Positions 1-8,414 of a DNA stretch of 27,474 nucleotides are shown one piece after another. The position numbers and the translations under genes were made by a program. Under the pieces are notes generated by a model that searched no databases, had not been told where the DNA came from, and saw nothing but the letters and a program-made list of their open reading frames with translations. Position 1 is the first letter of the stretch. Each line of letters starts with the position of its first letter. The stretch comes from CAVRZY01 sp963725415 (lineage in GTDB: Bacteria; Acidobacteriota; Terriglobia; Bryobacterales; Bryobacteraceae), in NCBI GenBank assembly GCA_963725415.1, contig CAVRZY010000326.1:1-27474 (forward strand). The letters are read 5' to 3'.

Positions 1-497
1 GGCGGCGACACCATGAACTACTGGATCAGCGACACCCGCGAGGAGCTGCTGGAGACGCTCGAAGAGTGGGACTTCCTGCTGATCAACGACACCGAGGCCC
101 GCCTGCTCTCGGGCTGCTACAATCTGCGGCGGGCGGCCAACGGATTCTCGAGATGGGTCCGAGGACGCTGATCGTCAAGCGCGGCGAGTACGGCGCTATT
201 CTGTTCCGACCGCGAGGGTGCATTTCGCCGCGCCCGCGCTACCTGCTGGAGGAGGTTTTCGATCCCACCGGCGCGGGCGACTGCTTCGCCGGCGGCTTCT
301 TCGGGTACCTGGCCGGGGCGGCATCGACCTGAGACAGGATCGCACGCGATCGGCGGGAGCTGCGCCGGGCCGTGATCTACGGCTCGGTGATGGGCAGCTT
401 CTGCTGCGAGAAGATTCGGCGTGGATCGTTTTCGCGCTTGACGCGCGCGGAGATCGATGGCCGTTTCCAGGAGTTCAAGAGCTTCACGGAGTTCTGA
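1..497 (+). pseudogene. PfkB-family carbohydrate kinase, C-terminal part, frameshifted
   Basis: C-terminal part of a PfkB/ribokinase-fold kinase, which phosphorylates a sugar or nucleoside using ATP; the 5' end lies outside the window. Frame 1 (from base 1) reads GGDTMNYWISDTREELLETL and continues with a segment like the family's 'NDTEARLLSG'. Around 138-142 the reading moves to frame 3, giving 'ILEMGPRTLIVKRGEYGAIL' and the diagnostic PfkB signature 'DPTGAGDCFAGGF' (273-300), whose GAGD aspartate is the catalytic base. A TGA at 330-332 interrupts frame 3. After a compensating pair of indels between about 315 and 354, frame 3 resumes with 'RELRRAVIYGSVMGSFCCEK' and ends '...FQEFKSFTEF' at TGA 495-497. 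Protein similarity is preserved on both sides of each break, so recent indels or sequence errors are likelier than old decay. The substrate cannot be assigned. Confidence 0.8.
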
Positions 498-501
498 AGG
501 A

Positions 502-2073
502 GTGCGCCAGAAGGCGGCGCGGCCGGGAGTCCTGGCGGCTACCCGACCAGCAGCGATACTGGAAACGATTGCGGTCTTGGCCTGCTGGCGGCGCTGAGCT
601 CGGCGACGGTCGCTTTCTTCTCCCGCCGCGGCTATCTGCTGTACTACGGCGACGCCGAGGCGCACCTGAACATCGCCCGCCGCATCCTGGATTCGCGCAC
701 GCCCGGCTACGATCAATTCGGAACGGTGTGGCTGCCCCTGCCCCACCTGCTGATGCTGCCGCTTGTGCGCGATGACCGACTGTGGCAGACCGGCCTGGCG
801 GGCGCGATCCCCTCCGGCGATTTGCTTCGTGCTGGCGGGGACGTGTTCCTTTCGAGCCGCCGCTCGGGTTTTCCGCTCAGCGCGCTGCCGCGGTCAGTGC
901 GGTCTGCCTGTTGGCGCTGAACCCGAATCTGCTCTACCTGCAATCGACGCCGATGACCGAGCCGGTGTTCCTGGCGGCGCTTTGCGCCCTGCTGTATTTC
1001 ACGCGTGCGGTTTCGGGAAAGGCAGTCGCTCGGATCGGTGGTCGGCGCCGGGCTATCGGCGCTGGCCGGCACGCTGGTGCGGTACGAAGGCTGGTTCCTG
1101 ATTCCCTTTGTCACGCTTTATTTCTTGCTGGCCGCCCGGCGAAGGCGGCTGGCTGCGGGTTTGCTGTTCGGGGCGCTGGCCTCGCTCGGTCCTCTGTATT
1201 GGCTGGCGCACAACTGGTGGTACTACAGCGACTTTCTGGAGTTCTACAACGGCCCCTATTCCGCCAAGGCCATCTATCAGAGGGCCCTGGACTCCGGGAT
1301 GTCGCGCTATCCGGGCGATCACGACTGGCCCAAGGCTCTGCTGTATTATGCTGCCGCAATCGAGTTGTGCGTTGGCCCGTTGCTGTTCTGGCTGGGGGGC
1401 GTTGCGGGCGTGGTGGCGGCCCTGTTTCGGCGAGCCGTTTGGCCGCTGGTGCTGCTGGCGCTGCCTCCCGTTTTCTACATCTGGAGCATGCATTCTTCGG
1501 CCACGCCCATTTTCGTGCCCTATCTCTGGCCGCACAGCTACTACAACACGCGTTATGGTCTGACGGCCTTGCCGTTTCTGGCCCTGGCTGGGGCCGCGCT
1601 GGCAACGATGGCGCCGCAGCGGCTTCGGCGCTCTGGCGGCGCTCGGAGTCATCGCAGTGGGAACCGTGGGCTGGGTTGCGTATCCCCGCATGGAAGGCTG
1701 GATCTGCTGGAAGGAGTCCCAGGTCAATTCCGCGGCGCGACGGGCGTGGACCCGTGAGACTGCTGATTTCCTTCGCGCCCACTACCGCTCGGGCGAGGGC
1801 ATTTTTACTTCTTTCGGAGACCTCACCGGCATCTTTCTCCAGGCGGGCATCCCGCTACGCGCCACCTTGCACGAGGGGAACGAACCGCACTGGCCGGCCG
1901 CCGTGGCGCGGCCGGATCTGTTCCTGTGGGAGAGGTGGGCTGTGGCGATCTCCGGAGACAAGGTAGCCACAGCCATTCTGCGCGCACAGAAAAGCGGGCC
2001 AAGATACGATTGCGTCAGGACAATTACCATTAGAGGAGCGCCTGTCATCGAGGTCTACAGGCGGATCCCATGA
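502..2073 (+). pseudogene. PMT/ArnT-like polytopic membrane glycosyltransferase, multiple frameshifts
   Basis: Polytopic membrane protein resembling GT39/GT83-like dolichyl/undecaprenyl-phosphate sugar glycosyltransferases, which transfer a lipid-linked sugar in or outside the inner membrane. Visible parts: an early loop with acidic residues, 'YYGDAEAHLNIARRI' (the usual place of the catalytic Asp/Glu); 'GTVWLPLPHLLMLP'; hydrophobic spans around 'CLLALNPNLLYLQSTPMTEP' and 'LSALAGTLVRYEGWFLIPFV'; and a C-terminal soluble part ending '...PVIEVYRRIP'. The reading moves frame 3 to 1 near 812, 1 to 2 near 875, 2 to 3 near 1003 and 3 to 1 near 1625, with a possible earlier shift near 585. A GTG at 502 is a plausible start but is uncertain. 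The stop overlaps the dapF start (ATGA, 2070-2073), so the two are probably co-transcribed. The broken reading may be a sequencing artefact. Confidence 0.65.
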
Positions 2074-2876
2074 GGATTCCGTTTACCAAGGCGCATGGCG
2101 CCAAGAATGATTTCCTGCTGACCTGGGGCTATCAGGCGCCGCACGAAGACTTGCCGAGGGTGGCGCGCGCCATTTGCGACCGTCACACCGGGATCGGCGC
2201 GGACGGGTGGCTGCTGGTCAGACCTTCGTCCCGGGAGGCGACGGGGTACGACGCCTCGATCCGGCTGTTCAACGCGGACGGCAGCGAGGCGGAGATCTCC
2301 GGCAACGGAACCCGCTGCGCGGCGGCCTTTCTGATCGATACGGGCAGCGCTGATGAGGACGTGCGCATCCTGACCGGGGCGGGCGTCAAGCACCTTCGCC
2401 TGATCGAGCGAACCGAATTGCGTTACGTTTTCGAGATGAATATGGGACGGCTCACCTTCCGTGAAGACCAGGTCCGGATGTTGCTCCGTCTGGCCAGCGG
2501 TCCACAGGAAGTCAGCGTGGTTGACGTTGGCAATCCGCAATGCGCGGTTTTTGTGGAGGAGTTTCCGCTGGGCTGGAGGGAGATGGCGGCCGAAATCGAG
2601 GCTCACCCGTTCTTCCCCAGGCACACCAACGTCTCTTTGGTCCGTCGGGTGGACGAGCACACGCTGGAGGTCCGGTTCTTCGAGCGAGGCGTGGGCGAGA
2701 CGATGAGTTCCGGCACTGGCTCGACTGGGGCTGCTGTGGCCGCGGTACTGCGGGGCATGGCCAAGAGCCCGGTCCGCGTCGTGACGCCCGCTGGGCCGCT
2801 GGATCTGCGGTGGGAGGAGGAGATCTACCTGACCGGTCCTGCCGAGATCGTGGCGGGCGGCGAGTTCTATTTGTGA
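2070..2876 (+). CDS. dapF: Diaminopimelate epimerase family protein (second catalytic Cys replaced by Ser)
   Basis: 268-residue DapF-fold protein, normal length for the family. DapF interconverts LL- and meso-diaminopimelate in lysine and peptidoglycan synthesis, using two cysteines as acid and base. Seen here: N-terminal 'KAHGAKNDF' (residues 7-15) matching the family 'K-hG-x-NDF'; 'NADGSEAEISGNGTRCAAA' containing the first catalytic Cys83; 'VGNPQCAVFV' (153-162); and 'ERGVGETMSSGTGS' (205-218). In canonical enzymes the last block reads ERGxGET-x-ACGTG, so the second catalytic Cys is Ser214 here. The frame is intact, unlike both neighbours. The ATG overlaps the upstream stop (ATGA), and the downstream dehydrogenase begins within a few bases of the stop. 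It may be a DapF that tolerates Ser, or a paralogue with another epimerase/isomerase role near sugar genes. Confidence 0.85.
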   Translation: MRIPFTKAHGAKNDFLLTWGYQAPHEDLPRVARAICDRHTGIGADGWLLVRPSSREATGYDASIRLFNADGSEAEISGNGTRCAAAFLIDTGSADEDVRILTGAGVKHLRLIERTELRYVFEMNMGRLTFREDQVRMLLRLASGPQEVSVVDVGNPQCAVFVEEFPLGWREMAAEIEAHPFFPRHTNVSLVRRVDEHTLEVRFFERGVGETMSSGTGSTGAAVAAVLRGMAKSPVRVVTPAGPLDLRWEEEIYLTGPAEIVAGGEFYL

Positions 2877-2878
2877 TC

Positions 2879-4231
2879 ATGGAAGTACGCATGGAAAACA
2901 CTGGAATCGACTCGACATCATGGGCGCAGGAGCTTACCGGCAAGATTCGGAGCCGCACGGCCCGAGTTGGCGTCGTGGGTCTGGGATACGTTGGCTTGCC
3001 ACTGGCGGTGGAGTTCGCCAAGGCCGGGTTCTCGGTCACCGGCATCGACATCGACGAAGCCAAGGTCGCACAGGTCAACGCCGGCGACTCCTACGTGCTG
3101 GACGTCCCGAGCGCTGTGCTTGGCTCCGCTGGTGGAAGCCGGCAAGACTGCGCGCCACGACGGATTTCGTCGGCCTCGCGCGAGCTGGACACGGTCAACA
3201 TCTGCGTGCCCACGCCGCTGCGCAAGACCAAAGACCCGGACATGAGCTACATCGACGCGGCCTGCCGGGAGATCGCCAAGCACATCCACCCGGGAATGCT
3301 GATCATTCTGGAGTCCACCACCTATCCCGGGACCACCGACGAGTTCGTGCTGCCGATGTTGGAAGAGTCCGGGCTGCGGGTGGGCCGCGACTTCTTCCTG
3401 TGCTTCTCGCCGGAGCGCGTCGATCCGGGCAACCCGAAGTACCAGACCGGCGAACATCCCCAAGGTGGTGGGCGGCATCACGCCGGCCTGCACCCGAGAT
3501 CGGGCGCGCTGTTCTACTCGCAGGCGCTCGAGCAGGTGGTGCCGGTCAGCTCGACCCAGGTGGCGGAGATGGTGAAGCTGCTCGAGAACACCTTCCGCAT
3601 GATCAACATCGGGCTGGTGAACGAGATGGCGCTGATGTGCGACCGCATGGGCATCAACGTCTGGGAGGTGATCGACGCCGCGGCCACCAAGCCGTTCGGC
3701 TTCATGCCCTTCTATCCCGGGCCCGGGCCTGGGCGGGCACTGCATCCCCATCGACCCGTTCTATCTCTCCTGGAAGACCAGGCAGGCGGGCATCGAGGCG
3801 CGCTTCATCGAGCTGGCGGGCTACATCAACGGCCAGATGCCGCACTTCGTGGTGGACAAGGTGCAGAACGCGCTGAACGACCAGGCCAAGCCGCTGAAGG
3901 GCTCGCGCATCCACGTCATGGGCGTGGCCTACAAGAGGGACATCGACGACCTGCGCGAATCGCCGGCGCTGGACGTGATGCATCTGCTTGAAGCGCCGGG
4001 GCGCCCGGCTGACCTACAGCGACCCGTACATTCCCGAGATGCGCGGTGGATGGCACTGGAGCTGGCGTCGATGCCCCCGAGAAGCCGCGACGTCCTCGGC
4101 CGACTGCGTGGTGATCGTGACCGACCACTGCGGCTTTCGACTACCCCGAGCTGGTCGAGCAGGCCCGACTGATCGTGGACACCCGCAACGCCCTGAAGGG
4201 CTTCACCTCGGAAAAGATCGTGCGGCTGTAA
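2879..4231 (+). pseudogene. UDP-sugar (UDP-GlcNAc/ManNAc-type) 6-dehydrogenase, about ten frameshifts
   Basis: Nucleotide-sugar dehydrogenase of the UDP-glucose/GDP-mannose dehydrogenase family, closest in style to WbpA/WecC enzymes that oxidise a UDP-N-acetyl-hexosamine to the uronate for surface polysaccharide. Visible: Rossmann 'VGVVGLGYVGLPLAVEFAKA'; 'NICVPTPLRKTKDPDMSYID'; 'ESTTYPGTTDEFVLP'; 'FSPERVDPGNPKYQTG'; 'EMVKLLENTFRMINIGLVNE'; catalytic-Cys segment 'GLGGHCIPIDPF' (3726-3762 after correction); 'GVAYKRDIDDLRESPA'; and the end 'LKGFTSEKIVRL' with TAA 4229-4231. The frame changes near 3115, 3147, 3180, 3451, 3494, 3505, 3726, 3996, 4045-4075 and 4136. Several are one extra base in a 2-3 base run (for example CCC for CC at 3493-3495, GGG for GG at 3725-3727, TTT for TT at 4135-4137). 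ATG 2879 or 2891 could start it. Functional in reality if these are read errors. Confidence 0.8.
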
Positions 4232-4279
4232 AGCGCCATGGAAACCTTCGGATCCGAGGGCCGTCGGTGCGTCAGAGCC

Positions 4280-4308
4280 TGGCAAAAACGTACGTAATGT
4301 CGTACGAT
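4280..4308 (+). promoter_or_regulatory. Probable YefM-type operator/promoter of the toxin-antitoxin pair
   Basis: Two identical self-palindromic hexamers CGTACG lie at 4289-4294 and 4301-4306, 12 bp apart centre to centre, just upstream of the antitoxin gene. As I recall it, the E. coli yefM-yoeB operator has two palindromes with TGTACA cores at the same 12-bp spacing; the core here differs only in its outer bases. The second hexamer overlaps a TACGAT (4303-4308) that could be a -10 box, with a poor -35 (TGGCAA, 4280-4285) 17 bp upstream. Antitoxin binding would then block transcription. The operator reading is well supported; the promoter boxes are weak. Confidence 0.55.
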
Positions 4309-4345
4309 AGTGAGTGTGATGCGATCCACCTTGAAAAGGCGCGGC

Positions 4346-4588
4346 GTGAACACCATAACGGCTACCGAGGCGCGGGCCAGGCTCTATGGGCTGGTCGATG
4401 AGGCGGCATCTTCCCACCGGCCAGTTCTGATAACGGGCAAACGCGCCAATGCCGTTCTCCTTTCTGAAGAGGACTGGCACGCCATGCAGGAAACCCTGTA
4501 TTTGTTATCTGTTCCTGGCATGCGGGAATCGATTCGCAAGGGTTTGAGGACTCCGGTGAAGTCCTGCGCGAAGGAACTCAAGTGGTGA
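4346..4588 (+). CDS. yefM: Type II antitoxin, Phd/YefM family
   Basis: Small antitoxin of the Phd/YefM fold. It neutralises the YoeB-type toxin encoded immediately downstream and, with it, represses the operon. The N-terminal DNA-binding half reads 'VNTITATEARARLYGLVDEA', then 'RPVLITGKRANAVLLSEEDW' (the conserved strand/turn that ends in 'vLls.edw'), then 'ETLYLLSVPGMRESIRKG', which is the toxin-binding helix region seen in YefM ('ETAYLLrSp.n...l'). GTG 4346 was chosen because YefM proteins begin at the 'M-N-T-I' equivalent and AAGG (4335-4338) lies 7 bases upstream. ATG 4319 or GTG 4310 would add 9 or 12 codons. The end overlaps the toxin start, the usual translational coupling. Confidence 0.88.
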   Translation: MNTITATEARARLYGLVDEAASSHRPVLITGKRANAVLLSEEDWHAMQETLYLLSVPGMRESIRKGLRTPVKSCAKELKW

Positions 4589-4848
4589 ACTGGCAGGTCG
4601 TCTTCACCAGGCAGGCTCAGAAAGACGCGAAGAAGATATCGGCCGCAGGGCTTCGGGCCAAGGCTGAAGATCTGTTGGAAATTCTTGCCAAGGACCCGTA
4701 TCGGACCCCGCCTCCCTTCGAGAAGCTGCTGGGTGACCTCGCGGGAGCGTACTCCCGCCGCATTAACATCCAGCATCGCCTGGTGTATCAGGTTCTCGAC
4801 GATCTCAGGGTGGTCAAAGTGCTTCGCATGTGGACCCACTATGAATAG
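4582..4848 (+). CDS. yoeB: Type II toxin, YoeB (Txe/YoeB) ribosome-dependent mRNA interferase
   Basis: 88-residue RelE-superfamily toxin of the YoeB branch. YoeB binds the ribosomal A site and cleaves mRNA, stopping translation when the labile antitoxin is lost. Residues 3-10 'NWQVVFTR' form the first strand. 'KDPYRTPPPFEKLLGDLAGA' (38-57) corresponds to the E. coli 'RTPFEGKGKPEPLKHNLSG' loop, and 'YSRRINIQHRLVYQV' (57-71) to 'WSRRITEEHRLVY'. The C-terminus 'WTHYE' keeps the His-Tyr pair. The catalytic set known for YoeB (Glu46, Arg65, His83, Tyr84) maps to Glu47, Arg66, His86 and Tyr87, so the toxin should be active. It starts with GTG (4582 or 4585) inside the antitoxin stop, with AAGGA at 4571-4575 as ribosome binding site. 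Confidence 0.9.
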   Translation: MVNWQVVFTRQAQKDAKKISAAGLRAKAEDLLEILAKDPYRTPPPFEKLLGDLAGAYSRRINIQHRLVYQVLDDLRVVKVLRMWTHYE

Positions 4849-4927
4849 TGCGGACGGGCGTTGACACACGCAGCCGGGGCCGGGTCACCAGAATCCGTCC
4901 TGGGGTTCGGGCTAAGATCAATGGGTT

Positions 4928-5338
4928 ATGAGCGTCACAATTGAAGGGCTGTATCTGGGTAACAAGAAAGTCAGACTGCTGCACGAGCCCTCAGGCGTCG
5001 AGCTGATTACGGACGCCCCTCGCGACAATTTCGGCGAAGGCGCGTCGTTCTCCCCCACGGATCTGATGGCTGGCGCAGTCGGCGCGTGCATGATGACGAT
5101 CATGGGCATTCTAGCGGAGCGATCCGGGATTGACCTGTCGGGGATGCGCATGCGCGTCGAGAAGCACATGCAGAGCGAGCCACGCCGCATCAGGTCGCTG
5201 GCACTGGTGCTGCGGCTTCCGCAGCGGCTCGCACCCGAGCAGCGGCAGAAGCTGGAGCGGGCGGCACAAGGGTGCCCCGCGCTTCATTCGCTCCACCCCG
5301 AGGTGTCGGTTGAGGTGCGGTACGTCTACGACGTGTAG
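4928..5338 (+). CDS. OsmC family peroxiredoxin-like protein
   Basis: 136-residue OsmC/Ohr-superfamily protein. Members reduce organic hydroperoxides in the cytoplasm with two redox cysteines. The first Cys sits at the start of the long helix in 'PTDLMAGAVGACMMTIMG' (Cys54), the second in 'QGCPALHSLHPEVSVEV' (Cys116); both lie where the family has them, and the 'SPTDLmaaalgaC' block is the hallmark. The closest subgroup is the YhfA/OsmC-like one rather than Ohr, judged by the 'CPvh.sl.p.v.v' ending. The ATG at 4928 has only a poor ribosome binding site. It stands alone between the toxin-antitoxin pair and a duplicated gene fragment. No regulator of the OhrR type is adjacent. Confidence 0.88.
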   Translation: MSVTIEGLYLGNKKVRLLHEPSGVELITDAPRDNFGEGASFSPTDLMAGAVGACMMTIMGILAERSGIDLSGMRMRVEKHMQSEPRRIRSLALVLRLPQRLAPEQRQKLERAAQGCPALHSLHPEVSVEVRYVYDV

Positions 5339-5359
5339 GCCGGCGAGACCGCTCAGGTT

Positions 5360-5431
5360 CCCTCGATCCCCATCTGGGAGAGGCGGTAGCGCAAGGCGTT
5401 GCGGGTGAGGCCCAGGAGGCGGGCGGCCTGG
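5360..5431. repeat. 72-bp direct repeat, left copy: duplicated 3' end of the response-regulator gene
   Basis: Identical to 5708-5779 at 71 of 72 positions (the only difference is A5394 versus G5742), offset 348 bp. The right copy is the live 3' end of the NtrC-type gene. Read on the minus strand, this left copy encodes the same Fis-type helix-turn-helix tail, 'QAARLLGLTRNALRYRLSQM' and on, followed by its own in-frame stop (TGA, 5353-5355). Homology stops abruptly at 5431/5432. It is a gene remnant left by duplication, or by insertion of the YgiT segment lying between the copies. Confidence 0.9.
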
Positions 5432-5459
5432 TTCGTCCAAGCGGGCCTTGTAGGAAGTG

Positions 5460-5687
5460 ATGCACGGTGTCATGACAATCACACTCTGTCCATCTTGTGG
5501 CGGCAACAAGCTGAAGCGGGTCCGACGGGACTTTACCGCCCAGTTCCGTGGTGAAGCCTACACGGTTCCCGATCTGGAGTTCCACGAGTGCCCGGATTGC
5601 GGCGAGAAGATTTACGACCGCCAGGCCATGCGGAAAATCGAAGCCTGTTCACCGGCCTTTGTCAAACCACACCTCGTCAACCGGTGA
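5460..5687 (+). CDS. Orphan YgiT-type zinc-finger protein (MqsA N-terminal-like)
   Basis: About 75-residue protein with two CxxC pairs, 'CPSCGG' and 'CPDCGE', separated by a short beta region ('FRGEAYTVPDLEFHE'). This is the layout of the YgiT-type zinc finger, the N-terminal zinc domain of MqsA antitoxins that holds the toxin partner. The DNA-binding Xre domain of full MqsA is absent, as in many stand-alone YgiT proteins, which usually pair with a DUF4258 toxin encoded just upstream. No such toxin is here: upstream lie 28 bp of non-repeat sequence and the 72-bp duplicated fragment. ATG 5460 follows TAGGAAG (5450-5456); ATG 5472 is an alternative. It probably arrived with, or was left by, the rearrangement marked by the direct repeats. 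Confidence 0.75.
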   Translation: MHGVMTITLCPSCGGNKLKRVRRDFTAQFRGEAYTVPDLEFHECPDCGEKIYDRQAMRKIEACSPAFVKPHLVNR

Positions 5688-5700
5688 TACGGCTCGGAGT

Positions 5701-7050
<1,350 letters not shown>

Positions 7051-7054
<4 letters not shown>

Positions 7055-8328
7055 TCCCCGCGCTCGGTCGGCAAGTACACGTGAAAAACGCTTCCCTTGC
7101 CGGACTCGCTTTCGACTGCCATTTTACCGCCATGCAGATCGACGATCTTGGAGACAATGGCCAGTCCCAGGCCCACGCCCTCGCCTTTGGTTGTGAAAAA
7201 GGGATTGAAAATGCTTTCCCGGTTCTCGGATGCGATGCCCGAGCCGCGATCGATCACCGAGATCTCGACGTTGTCGTCCACAGGCCGCGTCTTCACGGTG
7301 ATGACGCCCCCGGGCGGTGTGGCCTGCGCGGCGTTGAGCAGGAGGTTGTAGATGACGCGCTCGATCAACTCGGCGTCGAAAGGGAACGGCCGCAGGTCGG
7401 GCGAGTAGTTCCTGTAGACGGTCACATCGTAGCGCGGCGTGCTCCGCTCCAGTTGCGTGATGGCGCGATCGATGACCTCGCTGAGTTCCGCGTTGCGACG
7501 GCGCAGCTCGAGCGGCCGCGCGAACTCCAGAAACCGAGTGACCAGGCTATTGATGCGGTCCACCTCGGTGGAGATGAAACCCACCAGCTCGGCCGTCAGC
7601 TCACTGTCGCTGGGGATGTTCTTGGCCAGCATCTCCGCTGATGCTCTGATGGTGCCCAAAGGGTTGCGCAATTCGTGCGCCAGGCCGCCGGAGAGCTGGC
7701 CCAGCGCGGCCAGCCGTTCCGACCTCCGCACCGCCGCCTCGGCTTCCTGTAAGCTCCGGTTGGCCGCGACCAGTTGGTCGGCTACCGCTTGGGCTCTGCG
7801 TGCCTGAGTTCGATTGGCCTCCGCCAGTCTCTGCGTGAGGTAGCCGATCACGGCTAGGAAGATGAGCCGGAGGCTCAGTTCCCAGACCTGGTCAGGCGGA
7901 ACCGTGAACCGCCTCCAGTCCAAGAACAACAAGAAGGAGAGGTGCGCGGCGCAGGCCAGCACCGTGAACAGCACGGTCCCCGCCTCCCCCAGCGTGGTGG
8001 CGGCCGAAATGACCGGGACGAGCAAGATCAAATAGTAACTGCTGGTCATGCCGCCCGCGAAGCCCATCCTGGCTTCGCCCGTCAATCCCATCAGAACGTA
8101 CCCAAGGCACAGCTTCAGCAGGTTCGAGAGGATGCTGCCCCGCGTGGTCAACAGCAAGGGAACTCTTGGCTCGGCGATCTGCAACACAGCCAGAGCGAAG
8201 ATAACGACCAGGGTGGCGGCCCCGCTGGCCGGGCCGGCAGCGGCCAGAGCCGCGAATAACGCCAGCAACGCCAGGTCTTGCAGACGAATCAATCGAATCA
8301 AAGGGGCCAAGTGCCATCTTAAGGCCAT
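7051..8328 (-). CDS. Membrane sensor histidine kinase (NtrB/ZraS-like)
   Basis: 425-residue kinase that autophosphorylates and passes phosphate to the response regulator encoded right after it (4-base overlap). The N-terminal 165 residues hold about six hydrophobic segments (for example 'LALLALFAALAAAGPASGAA' and 'LILLVPVISAATTLGEAGTV') with almost no periplasmic loop, so it probably senses something in the membrane or cytoplasm. A helical linker (165-205) follows. The HisKA domain has 'GGLAHELRNPLG' with phospho-His218. The ATPase domain shows the N-box 'NLLLNAAQA' (Asn332), D-box 'DRGSGI' (Asp360), F-box 'FNPFFTTK' and G-box 'GVGLGLAIV'. All catalytic motifs are intact. It is divergent from the S1 gene with an 86-bp gap. 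The signal and ligand cannot be told from the sequence. Confidence 0.93.
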
Positions 8329-8414
8329 CCGCGGTCCGCCGTCAGCCGTCCCCAGAATGGGTCAATGGCTGAGGGCTTCCTTTTGTGCCACAATGAAGGG
8401 TCAAGCCCATCCGC

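Noticed and set aside
502..2073. Programmed frameshifting as explanation for the broken genes
   Set aside because: There are too many shifts, of mixed sign, without slippery sites or a conserved structure, and unrelated genes are affected.
4861..4866. Perfect TTGACA -35 box before the OsmC gene
   Set aside because: The hexamer 17 bp downstream (GTCACC) is not a -10 box; the only TAAGAT (4913-4918) is too far away.
8373..8391. Sigma-54-like site upstream of the kinase (minus strand TGGCACA followed by AAGC)
   Set aside because: The -24 half is excellent, but GG-to-GC spacing is 13 rather than the required 12 and the -12 half is poor.
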